Notes under the pieces: generated by a model
What the model saw: the letters and a program-made list of their open reading frames with translations, nothing else
Told to the model about the DNA's origin: nothing
The model's database searches: none
Translations under genes and position numbers: made by a program
Source: Acytostelium subglobosum LB1
Lineage: Eukaryota; Evosea; Eumycetozoa; Acytosteliales; Acytosteliaceae
Assembly (NCBI RefSeq): GCF_000787575.1
Contig: NW_012236531.1
Location: forward strand, 1,776,103-1,840,102
DNA length: 64,000 nucleotides
Reading direction: 5' to 3'
In this document: piece after piece, positions 1 through 11,437 of the stretch
Numbering within the stretch: the stretch's first letter is position 1
Layout: every line of letters begins with the position of its first letter

Positions 1-740
1 GGACAGAAGCAGTTGGTTGAGTTTGTTGTTTTGGATGTCACATTGACTGGAGAGAGGAAAGGAAAGGTAAGTTGTTGGCCCACACATCTGCTCCGTCAAT
101 CCAGGTCACTAACTAACAAACTATTACACCAAACAAACAGTTTGCCATGGCAGATATACAGGTAGCAAGATCATCAGACTTTGGCTCGAACGATACAACC
201 TTTTACATTAGGACTCATTTGGGTAATCTGTTCAACGCTGGTGATATGGCACTAGGTTATGACCTGAGCACTGCCGTGCTGAACGACAATGATTTCACAA
301 GCATCAAGACCAAGCAACAGGTGCCAGAGGTCATTCTGGTGAAGAAGACCTACTCACACATCAACTACCAGCGTCATTGGAGAACAAAGAGACTGAACAA
401 GGAGGCCGTCGAGCAGATGAAGAAGGGTGACCTGGAGCGACAGGCCGAGGACGAGGAGCTGTTTGCTCGTGACATTGAGCAGGATTCAGAGATGCGTGGC
501 AAGATCAACCTCTACAAACAGGACAATGCCGAGAACATTCTGGCAGAGAGACGCAAGAGAAAGCAAGAGATTGGTGTCGAGGATGACAACGAGAATGAAG
601 TCGATCTGGCTGAGCTCCTCGATAACATCGACCTCAACAATGATACTGAGTTGGACGATGACGAGGAAGACGACGATGAGGATTATGAGGATGATGATGA
701 GGACTACGAAGACGATGATGAAGATATGGATATGGAGTAA
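1..740 (+). CDS. nmd3: 60S ribosomal export protein NMD3, 3' part
   Basis: This is the C-terminal part of NMD3, the adaptor that carries nascent 60S ribosomal subunits to the Crm1 exportin; the 5' part lies outside the window. Two exons are visible (1-66 and 141-740), joined through an intron with a GTAAGT donor and an ACAG acceptor, in frame. The peptide reads through LVEFVVLDVTL and then ADIQVARSSDFG, DTTFYIRTHLGN and PEVILVKKTY, which are recognisable NMD3 C-terminal blocks. The final ~60 residues are almost all Asp/Glu with Tyr, as is usual for the NMD3 tail. An ATG at 147 lies inside exon 2 and is not the real start. Identification is by family resemblance. Confidence 0.9.
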
Positions 741-1093
741 TAAAAATAATCTTCCAATATCAAACAATAATAATCCATCAAACAAAGGAATCAATCCATT
801 TGATGTTAAAATGGAAGTACGGGACGAACTTTGGAAACGCTACAACCTGGTGTGGGGGTACTTTTGGCGCCAAATTCAAATTTTGAATCAATGATGAGAG
901 GGAAGTGAGAGAGAGATAGAGAATGATCAGTTCTCATTGTTATCAAACATATATAAATATATCTATATACATACAACAACAACAACAGTAGCAGCAGCCA
1001 ACCAAAAACAGAATCGAGGGATAGGATAGAATCAATCTCTGGCGCAGGTACATCAATATAGCATAGCACGGAGATACCAATTACAACAACATC
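741..1093. other. Intergenic: NMD3 3' end and NCAPH2 promoter
   Basis: No gene is seen. The stretch holds a GA-rich patch near 898-925, an AT-rich segment near 945-975 and short CAA/CAG runs just before the next start codon. It probably contains the NMD3 polyadenylation region and the promoter of the downstream gene, but no specific site can be named. Confidence 0.5.
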
Positions 1094-3920
1094 ATGTCAA
1101 CAGAGACAGCAGCAGAGACAGAGTCTCGCTTTGCCTACTTACTTCAGCCAATCAGGTATGATGATGACAATCTATTGTATTGGGACACACAATATGAGTG
1201 TATAAAGTTTGGAGTCTGACACATAATCAATCAATCAATCATTTGATCAATCAGAGATCTGGCAGAAAACTGGAGCATAGATATATCAAGAGAGTTAGAG
1301 GACTATTTATCGGAGCTGTCCAAGATCACATTCACGTTTGATGGTGTAAATAAGTCACTCAACTTTGCAGAGGCAGCACTGCTCATTCAAGGATCAGCCG
1401 TCATCTACAGTAAGAAGGTGGAGTATTTATATAGTCTACTCTATCAGACTTTGGATCTTTTGGCTGACAGAAGGTAAGTCCTTCCTTGATATGGATCAAC
1501 ACCATTAATTGATGTGTCCACTTGGTCAGGGTGTACTGACTTGACTTACTGGCACCCTGTAGAAAGAGAAAGGAACAGAACTCATCATTGGACAAGGATG
1601 GAAATGACCGTGATGTAAGATTTGAAGATGGTCCAGAGTTCCTCCCTTTGGATATGGAGGGTATGTATATTGTTGGACATGGATGGAATGGATAGATACT
1701 AACAATGTTCATAATACAGAGGCTGATGATATTGATTTGAGAGATGATAATAGTGATGGTGAGGGTGGCACCCAGCCCAAGAACAGAAGAAAGGGTGTCA
1801 GAGGACAGAAGGACAAGAGTGATGGTGATGCCACTTTGGGCACGATATACAGCTCAAACACAATGGCCATGTTGACATCACTCAATGATAGGAACATGGA
1901 GTCACTGAACAATGAGAACAGTGGCAGTGGTGCTGATGGCGATACCAAGAAGTATGACTTCAAGATGAACACCTGTCAGGTGACCAAGGGTGGCGCCCTA
2001 CTACTCTCCAATATGATGAATGATGAAGAGGCTATATTCGGTTCAACACTGTCCAGGTACTCATCAATCAACAACAACAATAATGACATTGGAGCCAATA
2101 CTGGTGATGACTTGAATACCTCAACATTGGGCATACACCCGGATAAAAGAGATGTCAGTGGACCAAGCGATATCGACATGATAGGAGGCGGTGGTGGCGA
2201 TGGAGGATATGATAGCGACTCGGATGACAATGACTGGGGTGGTGGAGGTGATGGTCCAGACTATGACAGTGACCGTGAAGGACATCAGACAACCACCACC
2301 ACTGGTGACCAAGATGTTGATGATGCTCAACGACAAAGACAGCAGCAACAACAACAACAACAACAACAGAGAGCAGCAAAGAAGGCAGTCAACTTGTGGA
2401 CACTACTCGATCCACATGAGGAGACCACGGAGAAGCCATTCAAGAAGGGTAGGACCTGGAAGATACCGAATGGTTTGATCGATTCGGACAAGAAGAAACC
2501 AGAAAGGTCATCCCAGAACGTTGAGGCTGGTCTCCAATTTGGATCAAGTGAGCTCATTGTCTATGCCACCAAGTCATTACCATTGAAGGGTTGCTACTTC
2601 AAAGAGCTGACCTATATATACACCAAGTTCATCAAACAATCCAGGAGTGACAGAATAGCAAAGGTATGTTAAGTTGTCGCAATGGGGTCTTTGTGCGGGC
2701 ACACATACTTACCCATCATCATCAACTTAGAACCGTATTGAGGTGGAGCAACCCAATGGTGATATTCCAGATTCTATTCCAACTGGCAGAGAAGACGACG
2801 AGGACTCTTATATGGATATGGGTGGAGGTGGATATGTATGTATCATGATGAACTGGATGGATTGAGGACTTGTCACTAACCAATCAATCAATCANNAACA
2901 TAGGACTTTGATGACAGTGACGACGATGATGGTTATGACGTTGGAGCAGTGGATGGTGATGGGGAGACCCCTTGTGAACCACCTAACACAACAAGCTGGG
3001 ATCCATCGGTTCTGGAAGGACAAAACATTGGCAAGAGACCAGACACATCGTCTAGCAACAATATCAACCGTACCGACCATGAGGAGGAGACATATGAGTC
3101 AATGTGCCAGAAGTATGTCAACGAATATATGTCTGGCGCCGAGCGCTACCTGCAAGAGACAAAGCTGATGCAGCGCCTCAATGATTGGAACCAGCGCATC
3201 ACACCATATCTGGACGAGCAGAACCATCGACCCTCATTTGACATTGAGATCTACAGTACACGCATCATTGAGGACCTGGCCAGCATTGTCAAGACGCGCT
3301 GCAACCTAGACGAAGATGATCCCCTCGAAGACGACAAGATTGACAAGGACATGGTGATCTCCTTCCAGGATCTGATGGTGGACGTCAAGCCATACGATGT
3401 CTGTCGCCGCTTTGCCAGTTGTTTGCAGTTGGCCAACAATGGCAACGTGGAGATAGTGGCGTTGAGCAAGAAGAAGGAGGTCAATGATCTAAGCTTCCAT
3501 CTGTTGTCCACAAAGCCCAAGTACGACATGGAGAATGCCAACCTGCTTCCTGGTCAATTTGCACCGCCACCATCATTCTCTGATGATGAGCTCGACACCA
3601 AGACCATCACAAAGGCCAAGAAGACTGTCATATCCAAGCCAACACAGAAGAAGGAGCAACAAGGGCAGAAGGCCAAGACTACCACCAAAAAGGCGACCAA
3701 AGCCAAGAAGAAACCTGCTGCTACAAAGAAGAAGCGAGGCAAGAAGGACAGCGAGAGCGAGAGTGAGAGTGAGAGCGAGAGTGAAAGTGAGAGCATGAGC
3801 GAGAGTGAAGCGGATTCAAGAGACTCTGATCCAGAGCCAGCAACAACAACAACAACAAAAAGAGGTGGTGGCGGTGGCGGTGGCGGCCAATCCAAGAGAT
3901 TGAATGGTCGATCAAAGTAA
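1094..3920 (+). CDS. ncaph2: Condensin-2 complex subunit H2 (kleisin beta)
   Basis: Predicted 814-residue kleisin of condensin II, which bridges the SMC2/SMC4 heads in chromosome compaction. Exons: 1094-1155, 1255-1473, 1563-1660, 1720-2663, 2731-2835 and 2904-3920; all joins keep frame. The N-terminus ([15 protein letters not shown], then an acidic helix and a [11 protein letters not shown]-type block) matches the CNDH2 N-terminal domain. A central region with Asp/Gly-rich and polyGln segments is followed by LWTLLDPHE, typical of the family. The C-terminal winged-helix-like part includes [20 protein letters not shown] and RVxxW-type blocks. The tail is Lys-rich, then a Ser-Glu repeat (about 3750-3810), then polyThr and polyGly. 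One intron contains two N bases (2895-2896), so that gap's length is uncertain. The low-complexity tail is typical of dictyostelids. Confidence 0.85.
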
Positions 3921-4049
3921 ACTGTACAGTACATTATAGGTCATACGGGGGTTGTCAACAACTCTCTTTAATTAATTAGTATCATCGGCAATAGTAATAG
4001 AATGGTAATGAGAGGGATATATCAATTGAGTGAGTGAGTAGATATTGCT

Positions 4050-4504
4050 TCATATCTTGACAGAGGTGTAAAGCTTCTGTTGAAGATCTCCAATCTGCTT
4101 CTTGTACTATGTGTTACCATGATGTTAGTAATGGACATATCTTTCTCTCGCCACTTTCAATTACTTGATAAACATACCTGCTCCTCTTTAGACATGTTCT
4201 CACCTCTTAGGGTCTGTAACTCTTTCTGAAGTTTGGCCAAAGAGTCAGAGTATTGACAGCAGATGGAGAGCTCTTGGGCATATTGCTGTTGCAATAGGTC
4301 GATCACATTCTTGAGATGGTTGATTTCATCGTCCTTTCTGCGCAGTTCCAAACTCTTTAGTGACAGCTCCCTTTGGATTTCTGGCGACATGGAATTGCCC
4401 TTTAATGTTGGACTGGTGGTTGGTGTCACAGTCTGCGACGTTGATCCAGCAGATGCATTGACACAAGCCGTGGATGATACTTCATTGATAGTGTTGTTGG
4501 TCAT
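4050..4504 (-). CDS. Small coiled-coil protein, unknown function
   Basis: Two exons, 4178-4504 and 4050-4106, joined through a 71 bp intron (GTATG donor, TTACTAAC branch, CATAG acceptor), give 127 residues. The second exon of only 19 codons ends at TGA. The start chosen is MTNNTINEV; an in-frame ATG further up (4588) would add a stretch that looks like untranslated sequence. After a Thr/Ser/Asn-rich head, residues ~45-127 are a nearly continuous heptad-like helix (SLKSLELRRKDDEINHLKNV, then LLQQQYAQEL and LAKLQKELQTLRGE). It may mediate oligomerisation or tether a partner. I do not recognise the family. It is convergent with the condensin gene, 130 bp away. Confidence 0.6.
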
Positions 4505-5436
4505 GTTGTTGTTGTTGGTTGTTGTGATATAGATAGGGATAATGGGGATTGACAGTCTTACAATGTGACTTGGAAGAAAGAGAGACAATAAACAGAGTGT
4601 TTGGGTAATAAACTATTACTAACAAGTGTAGGAATAGAGTTGATTGCAATTGTATAGAGATAATAAGATATCTCTATTTAACGTTCTTTAAGTGTTTATA
4701 CAGTGGATTGTTGTTGTTGTTGTTGTTAATGATGATTGATATATATTATCTGTAGTAAGAATGAATCATCGTATTACTGCTGAATATAAGTAAGAAGGAT
4801 TGGACTATGGTATTCAGTGTGTGTTGGAGAGTGTAGGAGGTGAGAGTGGTGAGGGTTAGGCAGAAAGACAGAGTGAGAGATAGAGAGATAGAGAGACAGT
4901 TGTGTGTATTTGTGTGTGTGTGTGTGTGTGTATGTGTGCTTGATTAATAAAGAGATAGATAGATAGGAGTTGCTGGAGGGATTAGTGAGCAGCGGAGGCA
5001 CCTGATTAAAGTGAACCAATCAAACACTTCTTCCACTCTCTAGAGAGTGTAGTGAGGGGTGTGTGTGTGTTTGTGACCTTTCATAGGCAGGGTTGGCATT
5101 GCAGCTAATGGTGCAAAGGGGCGGAACTCGGTGCTGCTACTTTGAAAGTTTGCAATCACACACAACCTCAATCAAGTTTTAGTGCTTTCCTTTTCAAGCC
5201 CAGAATGATGACAACACAAAGGATGACATGCAAGTTGACACCAACACTACTTTTTAGTGTACCCGATGAACATCTCATCTGATCTCTCTCACTTTAAACG
5301 AGTAGTTATAGTAATATTCATCTTAACTATAATAATAATCTCTGATGTTGTTTAATTGGATCTAAATGCCCAACTAATAATATTCCAGATTCTCACTTAT
5401 TCCATCGTAATTGATTATTTCACAAATAAGTTATAT
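4505..5436. other. Intergenic, low-complexity
   Basis: About 930 bp with no convincing gene. It contains a GT-rich microsatellite (about 4901-4940), GATA/GAGA runs (4875-4900 and 4950-4975) and a second short GT run near 5058-5074. Short ORFs here translate to Ser/Thr/His-rich low-complexity peptides and are treated as chance. Confidence 0.5.
4901..4940. repeat. GT microsatellite
   Basis: A run dominated by GT dinucleotides interrupted by TATT and TA, in otherwise noncoding DNA upstream of the small coiled-coil gene. It is seen directly and no function is implied. Confidence 0.8.
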
Positions 5437-7333
5437 TCATCGTAATCGGAATAAATGATCATTCTGCAGTGACACCAACAATGGGTGGTTCAATGCCTCG
5501 GATAATAGCTTTGCCAACTGAAGATTGGTCAATGGTGGTGTGTCTGAGGTGGTTGGAATGCCCATTGTGGTCAGATGTTGTCTCAACATGTCCTTCGTGA
5601 GTCTGGACATCTGGAGAATAGTTTTCTTCCTCAAGTGTTCTCTGAGTTGAGCAACGTCATTATCTGGGGAGGACTGGAGTTATATCCACCTCTTGGTGTG
5701 ACTCTATTTGGGGTTGTGGTGGACACTTGGTGGTGACTTTGGTCTTGTTGTTGAAGTTGTTTTTGTTCCAAAGTTCCAAAACAATACTCCATATGTATTA
5801 GCTCTCGATAAAGAGACAAGAAGTGCTGTTGTTTCGTCGACAAGTCTCCAGATGATTTGAAAGACTGTTTGATTATCCATATATGAGCAGAACTGCATAG
5901 TGATTGTTGGGATAAACTGGAGCAATGAATACAAGAGAGTGAATGGCATGGCATCCTGTATTCTTTTCATTTTCCGTCCTGGCATGGTAATGATGATTAA
6001 GTGTGAAAGAGTGTTCATCTTTGAAAGTTGAGATATGATCGGTTGATGTAGTAGAGGTGAGGATGGTTCAGTTGGTGTCCGGCTGTATCTGATTGGTGAT
6101 TTGTCAAAGACCAGAGTAAGTTCATTGAGATGTTTGTGACCAACCAGATTGAAGTTCTCAGGAGAGAATTGAGGGCATCGAATGGTCATTGATCTAACTG
6201 ATGGAATGTACTCTGGAATGAGTGGTTGATTGAAGTTGCCNAAAGTTAAACGTGTAACATTGTTGGATAAATGACCAGTTTGGAGAGATTGGTTGAAGAG
6301 TTTCATTGACAACTGAGTCACAGATGGGCGGTATGTGTCCATCTTGGAGTGGTTGATTGAATTCATAAAATGACAACTGTGTCACTGATTGTGGCAGGTG
6401 TCCAACTTGGAGCGGTTGATCGAATCTATTAAGAGACAACTGTCTCACTGATGGTGGCAGATGTCCAGCCAGAAGTGGTTGATTGAATATATTAAATGAC
6501 AACTGTGTCACTGATGGTGGCAGACTTCCATCTTGGAGTGGTTGATTGAATACATTAAACGACAACTGTCTCACTGATGGTGGGATGTGTCCAGCTTGAA
6601 GAGGTTGATTGAATACATTAAACGACAACTGTGTCACTGATTGTGGTATCTGTCCAACTTGAAGAGAGTGTTGGTACCCCTCAAATGACAACTCTGTCAC
6701 TGACTGTGGTATCTGTCCAACTCGAAGTGGATGATTATAGTAACTGAGTGTCAATTGAGTCACTGACTGTGGTATGTGTCCGACTTGAAGTGCTTGATTG
6801 AATGATTTAAATGACAATTGTGTCACTGACGGAGGAATGTGTCCGACTTGAAGTGGTTGATTGAATGATCTAAATGATAATTGTGTCACCGATGGAGGAA
6901 TGTGTCCGACTTGAAGTGGTTGATTGAATAATTCAAACATCAGATGTGTCACTGACGGTGGTATGTGTCCGATTTGAAGTGGTTGATTATATGCACTAAG
7001 AAACAATTGCGTTACAGACGATCGCAGATGTCCGACTTGAAGTGGTTGTGTGAATTTAATAAGTGACAACTGAGTCTCTGATCGAGGTATTTGTTCATAG
7101 TGAAGACAATAGAGGTAAGTCGAAAGTTTATAGCTATCAAACACCTTCGAAAGGTATTCATAAAGGTTTGATCTCTTCTTTGGTACAACACCAAAGTGGT
7201 GATCCAAAGATGGTGCGATGATCGTGTGCAGTGAGAAGATCCTTCTGTTTACCAAGAGAAAACATAATACAGCAATTGTATCAAGTTGTAACAATATGAT
7301 TCTTAGTACATAAGTCGGTAGTAATATTAACAT
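5437..7333 (-). pseudogene. FNIP-repeat protein, copy 1 (frameshifted)
   Basis: Reads from MLILLPTYVLRIILLQLDTI, an F-box-like opening common in dictyostelid FNIP proteins, into about 13-14 tandem 22-residue repeats of the form FNQPLQVGHIPPSVTQLSF, then a non-repeat region and a SAP-like tail (MSRLTKDMLRQHL, LTNLQLAKLL). The frame breaks at about 6326, where this copy has GGGCGG and the sister copy GGCGG, and again near 5725 and 5655, where the sister reads straight through. An N lies at 6241. FNIP proteins form very large dictyostelid families with mostly unknown roles. With at least three lesions this copy is probably a pseudogene, although assembly error at the G run could explain the first. 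An in-frame ATG at 7411 is possible but the sister copy supports 7333. Confidence 0.8.
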
Positions 7334-7347
7334 TATATTTATGATTG
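5489..7347. repeat. Segmental duplication, block A
   Basis: About 1.86 kb that is nearly identical to 15082-16866 in the same orientation. The match starts at TTCAATGCCT and ends near ATGATTG, and the flanks are unrelated. Compared with block B it carries one extra 66 bp FNIP unit (around 6785-6915). Confidence 0.9.
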
Positions 7348-7603
7348 ATAAACAAAATGATGAATCAATGTCTATGATAATAACATGCTTTGTCTTCTGA
7401 TAACTTAACATAAGACACCACAGGCAGCTTCACACCACACTCAATTTACAAACACGAATTAATACTTTCCTTTTTGAGAACATGTTCTCATGTGTCTAGA
7501 ACATAATTCAGCTAGAGGATTCACACATATTATTCTACTGGTCATTCAAACTCAACTCAATATATATATATAACTTCATTAAATAATAATAATATACTCA
7601 GAT

Positions 7604-9441
7604 ATGTTGGTCAATTGGAACTCAATGTCCGATCAATCCGGGGATACTCAACAACAGCAAGATCAGCAGCAGGGACAGCCATCTCAGCAACAACAGGAAC
7701 AACAACAACAACAGCAAGATCCAACAAAGTCACAGACATTGCCATCGAATGAACCTACTGTAGACATTAGGAGTCTATCACTCAAAGCTATCACACAATC
7801 AAAGGGCTATTGTTTCCTGCCCTCCATTCAGCTACAATACGATTGGCATATCTATCAGAACTCTGACTCTGATTGCTTCTGGGTCAATCTTGTCAAGGGT
7901 GGGTATGGGTGGCTGGTTAGAATAGACAAGTACTCTCATCATGTGACTAATCAATGAATGAATGAATGAATGATATCAATATAGATTCAAAGAGTACTGT
8001 TCATGCTACAGTGTCCACAAAGAAGACATCCAACAACACATTCCAGTTTGATGTAATACCCGAGAACACTCTCACAATTAAGCCTATCAATGTATGTCTT
8101 TAGGAATCCAACTAGTATCCATCCTAAGGATACACTTTATATTGACATCTTGTTTACCTACATAGGGAAATGGATCACACTTGGCCCTCAAGTATGGACA
8201 ACACAATCAGGAGGTGATTGCACCATCAAAGATACACAAGGTTGCAGGCACAAAAAGAGTAGGTTGACACTGACTATATTGTTGTTGAAGTATTATTATA
8301 CTTACCCACTGTTGTTATTAGATAACGTCAATGGGAGCATCTTCAGAGGGTGGACTATGTGCCTATGGTAGTTCAGACGGTATACTTGAGATATTTGAAT
8401 CAGATGACGGCCAGGTGAGAGTAAGTTGATACTATCCTTATGATCATCAAACATATTGCTCACAAACAAACAACAACAAACAAATAGAGGAAGCTCAGAG
8501 GACATGTTGGAGATGTGGACGTTTCAAAGTTCTTCCCAAGTGGCAGGGTGTTGCTGAGTGGTGCATCCGATGCTAGATTGAGGATATGGGATGCAATTGA
8601 GGGAGAGTGTGCAATGACTCTGACCAGTCATACTGCAGGTATCACCTCTGCCTCATTCGTAGAGCGTGGAAGGAACTTTATATGTATGTTGTAGTTGTTT
8701 GCAAACAGAACCATGACCATTGGTGTTAACACTAATGATATAATACCTCTCTCTAGCGACATCAAGAGATGGAAGTGCTAAGCTCTGGGATGTACCAACT
8801 GGAACAGTGATACACACACTTCAAAACTATGATCGACCAATCAATGATTGCTATGTCACTACAACAACAATTAGATCATCACAAACACTGGACGAGAGAG
8901 AGTTTGGAACAGATGGCAAAGTAGTACTATTGGCATTGGAGCAAGGATCGCTCATTCTCAACGATATTAGATCAGCTAATATCGTAGCAGAGATGAGTGA
9001 GGAACATCACAGCACTGCATTCAATGCATGCTTTGCACTGAACAACTATGTATATGGAGGTGATGATGATGGTTTCATATTCCAATATGACAGAAGAAAA
9101 CTAGAGTATGTTGTAAATGGAAAGATTGAGATGATGCTTTGCACTAACTAACAATAACTCTGTCATTATTTGTTAGTCAACCAACAACAATATGTCAATT
9201 TAGCAATTCACCAATTCATCATATCAGATCGAACAATGATGATCCGTTGAACAACCACAACAGTCTATGGGTGAGTTCAGGAGATGGAAACATATTCTTG
9301 GTGGACTTTGATTCACAGTCAGTTACAAGATCATTATCGGGCATTGATACTGATGTCGTGACATCGCTCAATGTAGTACCAGGTAGTAAGAAGGCATTTG
9401 CAACAAGTAGGGATGCATACGTCAGAGTCTATGATCTGTGA
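7604..9441 (+). CDS. paaf1: Proteasomal ATPase-associated factor 1 (WD40)
   Basis: A 450-residue WD40 protein resembling PAAF1/Rpn14, a chaperone of the 19S proteasome base that binds Rpt ATPases during assembly. Exons: 7604-7898, 7985-8091, 8166-8258, 8322-8420, 8488-8683, 8757-9105 and 9228-9441, all in frame. The first ~50 residues are Gln-rich. Family-specific blocks include KLRGHVGDVDVSKFFPSGRV, LLSGASDARLRIWDA, HTAGITSASFVERGRNFI and STSRDGSAKLWD. Five or six WD-type blades are visible, the last ending AFATSRDAYVRVYDL. The start at 7604 is MLVNW; another Met eight codons in is also possible. The neighbouring WD40 gene is unrelated in role. Confidence 0.85.
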
Positions 9442-9642
9442 TCATTCATTCATCCGGGATGGATGGAACACTGGAAATGAAGCAATATTTGGAGCTAAGT
9501 GTTCAAAAAAATAAAAATAAAATAAATCAATTGAAAAAAACGACAGACGACTGTTACTCAATTTGAGTAATGTGTGAATGCTTGTTAATAAAGCAATACG
9601 TATACCTATACAAATACATATATATATATAAGATATAAAGAT

Positions 9643-11395
9643 ATGATATCAGCTCTTTCTTGGATTCCCAGAGGTGCTTCAAAGGCAATACCTCAAAAGT
9701 ATGACCCATCACAAGATGAGGACATGATGAGAGCAGAGGGTATCGACAAGTTGGAACTAGAGGACGAGTTGAGAGATGCTGATCAGGACGAAGATGAGGA
9801 GAACAGTGAGCAACAAGAGGAGGAGGATAATGAGGAACAAGAGGAGGAAGAGGACGAGGAGAAAGATCAAGACAAGGAATTCAACGATAGATACAACATG
9901 GATGATTATGATGAGGACGAGGAGGAGCAAGGTCAGGACGAGGACACTGGTCTCAAGTTTATCAACAAGGCAATGAAGGGCCTGATGTACTACAAGACCG
10001 GAGATGAGGATCCTTATCTCAACGAGCAAGACGAGGACATTGAGGACTTGGAGGACTTTATCATCAGACCAACTGATGCCATCTTGATCGCTGCCGTTGC
10101 CAACGACGAAGACGATTTCTCACATCTCGACGTGATGGTCTATGAAGAAGACTGTGACAACCTCTACGTTCACCACGACATAATACTTGGATCATTCCCC
10201 ATCAGTTTGGCATGGATGGACCAGAGCCCCATCGGAGGTGCCGAGAAAGGCAGCTTTGTTGCAATCGGTACCTTTGAGCCTGCCATCGAGATTTGGGATC
10301 TTGATCTAGTCGACAACCTGATACCAACTGCCATCCTTGGTCAATCAGAGGTTGACAAGGGTCAAAGAAAGGTAAGAACAATTTGAGTCAAAGTGATTAC
10401 TGCCTGGTACTAACCTAAACTCTCTCTTGTACTTTAGAAAAAATCAATGATGACCTCTGGCAGTCACAATGGTAGTGTTATGGCATTGTCTTGGAACTCT
10501 CAACAAAGGAACGTGCTGGCAAGTGGATCAAGTGATAAGACTGCTAAGATTTGGGATATCACAAAGCAGACCTGCATCAACACATTTACTCATCACAAGG
10601 ACAAGGTAAGTGATCATTCAATCGAATCAGCAAACATCAACTAACTAAACTATCATCGTCAATACATAGGTCCAAGCATTACAATGGAACAAACAAGAGA
10701 AGACAGTACTGTTGTGTGGTTCATACGACAAGAGTATATCAATTATCGATGTCAGATTGGACGGATCATCATACTTTAAGTGGCCATTGAGCTCAGACTG
10801 TGAGTCCCTGCAGTGGAACCCTCACAATCCAAAGGAGTTTGTCGTTGGTACTGAGGATGGTATGCTCACATGCTTTGATGCTACGTTGGGCTCTAACAGC
10901 AAGCCTCTATGGCAGGTGAAGGCACACACCAAGTCAGTTGCCTCTTTCTCATTCTGTCCTTCGCAGGCTGGATACTTTGCTACTGGTTCCTCCGACCATA
11001 CCATTAAGCTGTGGACAATGGCAAATGGAAAGCCAACTCAAATCGAACAAAAGAGCATTGGAGTAAGTGTTTCATCAAATCAACGAACCATGCCCGACTA
11101 GTACTAACAATGTAATCAACTTCAACTTTATTAGGAGGAAGTATTCTCAGTATCATTCTTTGAAAACTCACCATTCGTCTTGGCCATTGGATCAGAGCGC
11201 AATAGACCAGTTGTGGTCAACACAAAGAGATTCAAATCAGTTCAGACTGCATTTGGTGTCACTGCCCCTGAGGGTCCAAAGGGTGAACCAAAGTTTGGCA
11301 ACATAGACAAGCCTCGTCAGAAGAAGAAGGTTGGCGAGAGTGATGAGGAGGACGAGCGTGACTACGAATCAGACGAAGAAGAAATGGACGACTAA
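9643..11395 (+). CDS. pwp1: Periodic tryptophan protein 1 homolog (WD40)
   Basis: A 516-residue homolog of PWP1, a nucleolar WD40 protein tied to rDNA chromatin and ribosome biogenesis. Exons: 9643-10371, 10438-10605, 10670-11062 and 11135-11395. It opens with MISALSWIPRGASK, then a long Asp/Glu/Gln-rich segment (residues ~45-110), as in other PWP1 proteins. The block LYVHHDIILGSFPISLAWMD and the following FEPAIEIWDLDLVD are diagnostic. WD blades follow: GSVMALSWNSQQRNVLASGS, then DKTAKIWDIT, CGSYDKSISIIDVR and FATGSSDHTIKLW. The C-terminus is Lys- then Asp/Glu-rich. It ends 42 bp from the convergent SCYL2 stop. Confidence 0.88.
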
Positions 11396-11437
11396 ACAAC
11401 TCTTATTAGATATATTCTACTTATCATCGATCATTTA

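Noticed and set aside
3554-3934. Minus-strand Ser/Leu/Val-rich frame
   Set aside because: Mirror of the Ser-Glu and polyThr/Gly tail of the condensin subunit; pure low-complexity.
4774-5019. 81-codon minus-strand ORF in the GT repeat region
   Set aside because: Its peptide is (Thr-His)n and Ser-rich, a direct product of the microsatellite.
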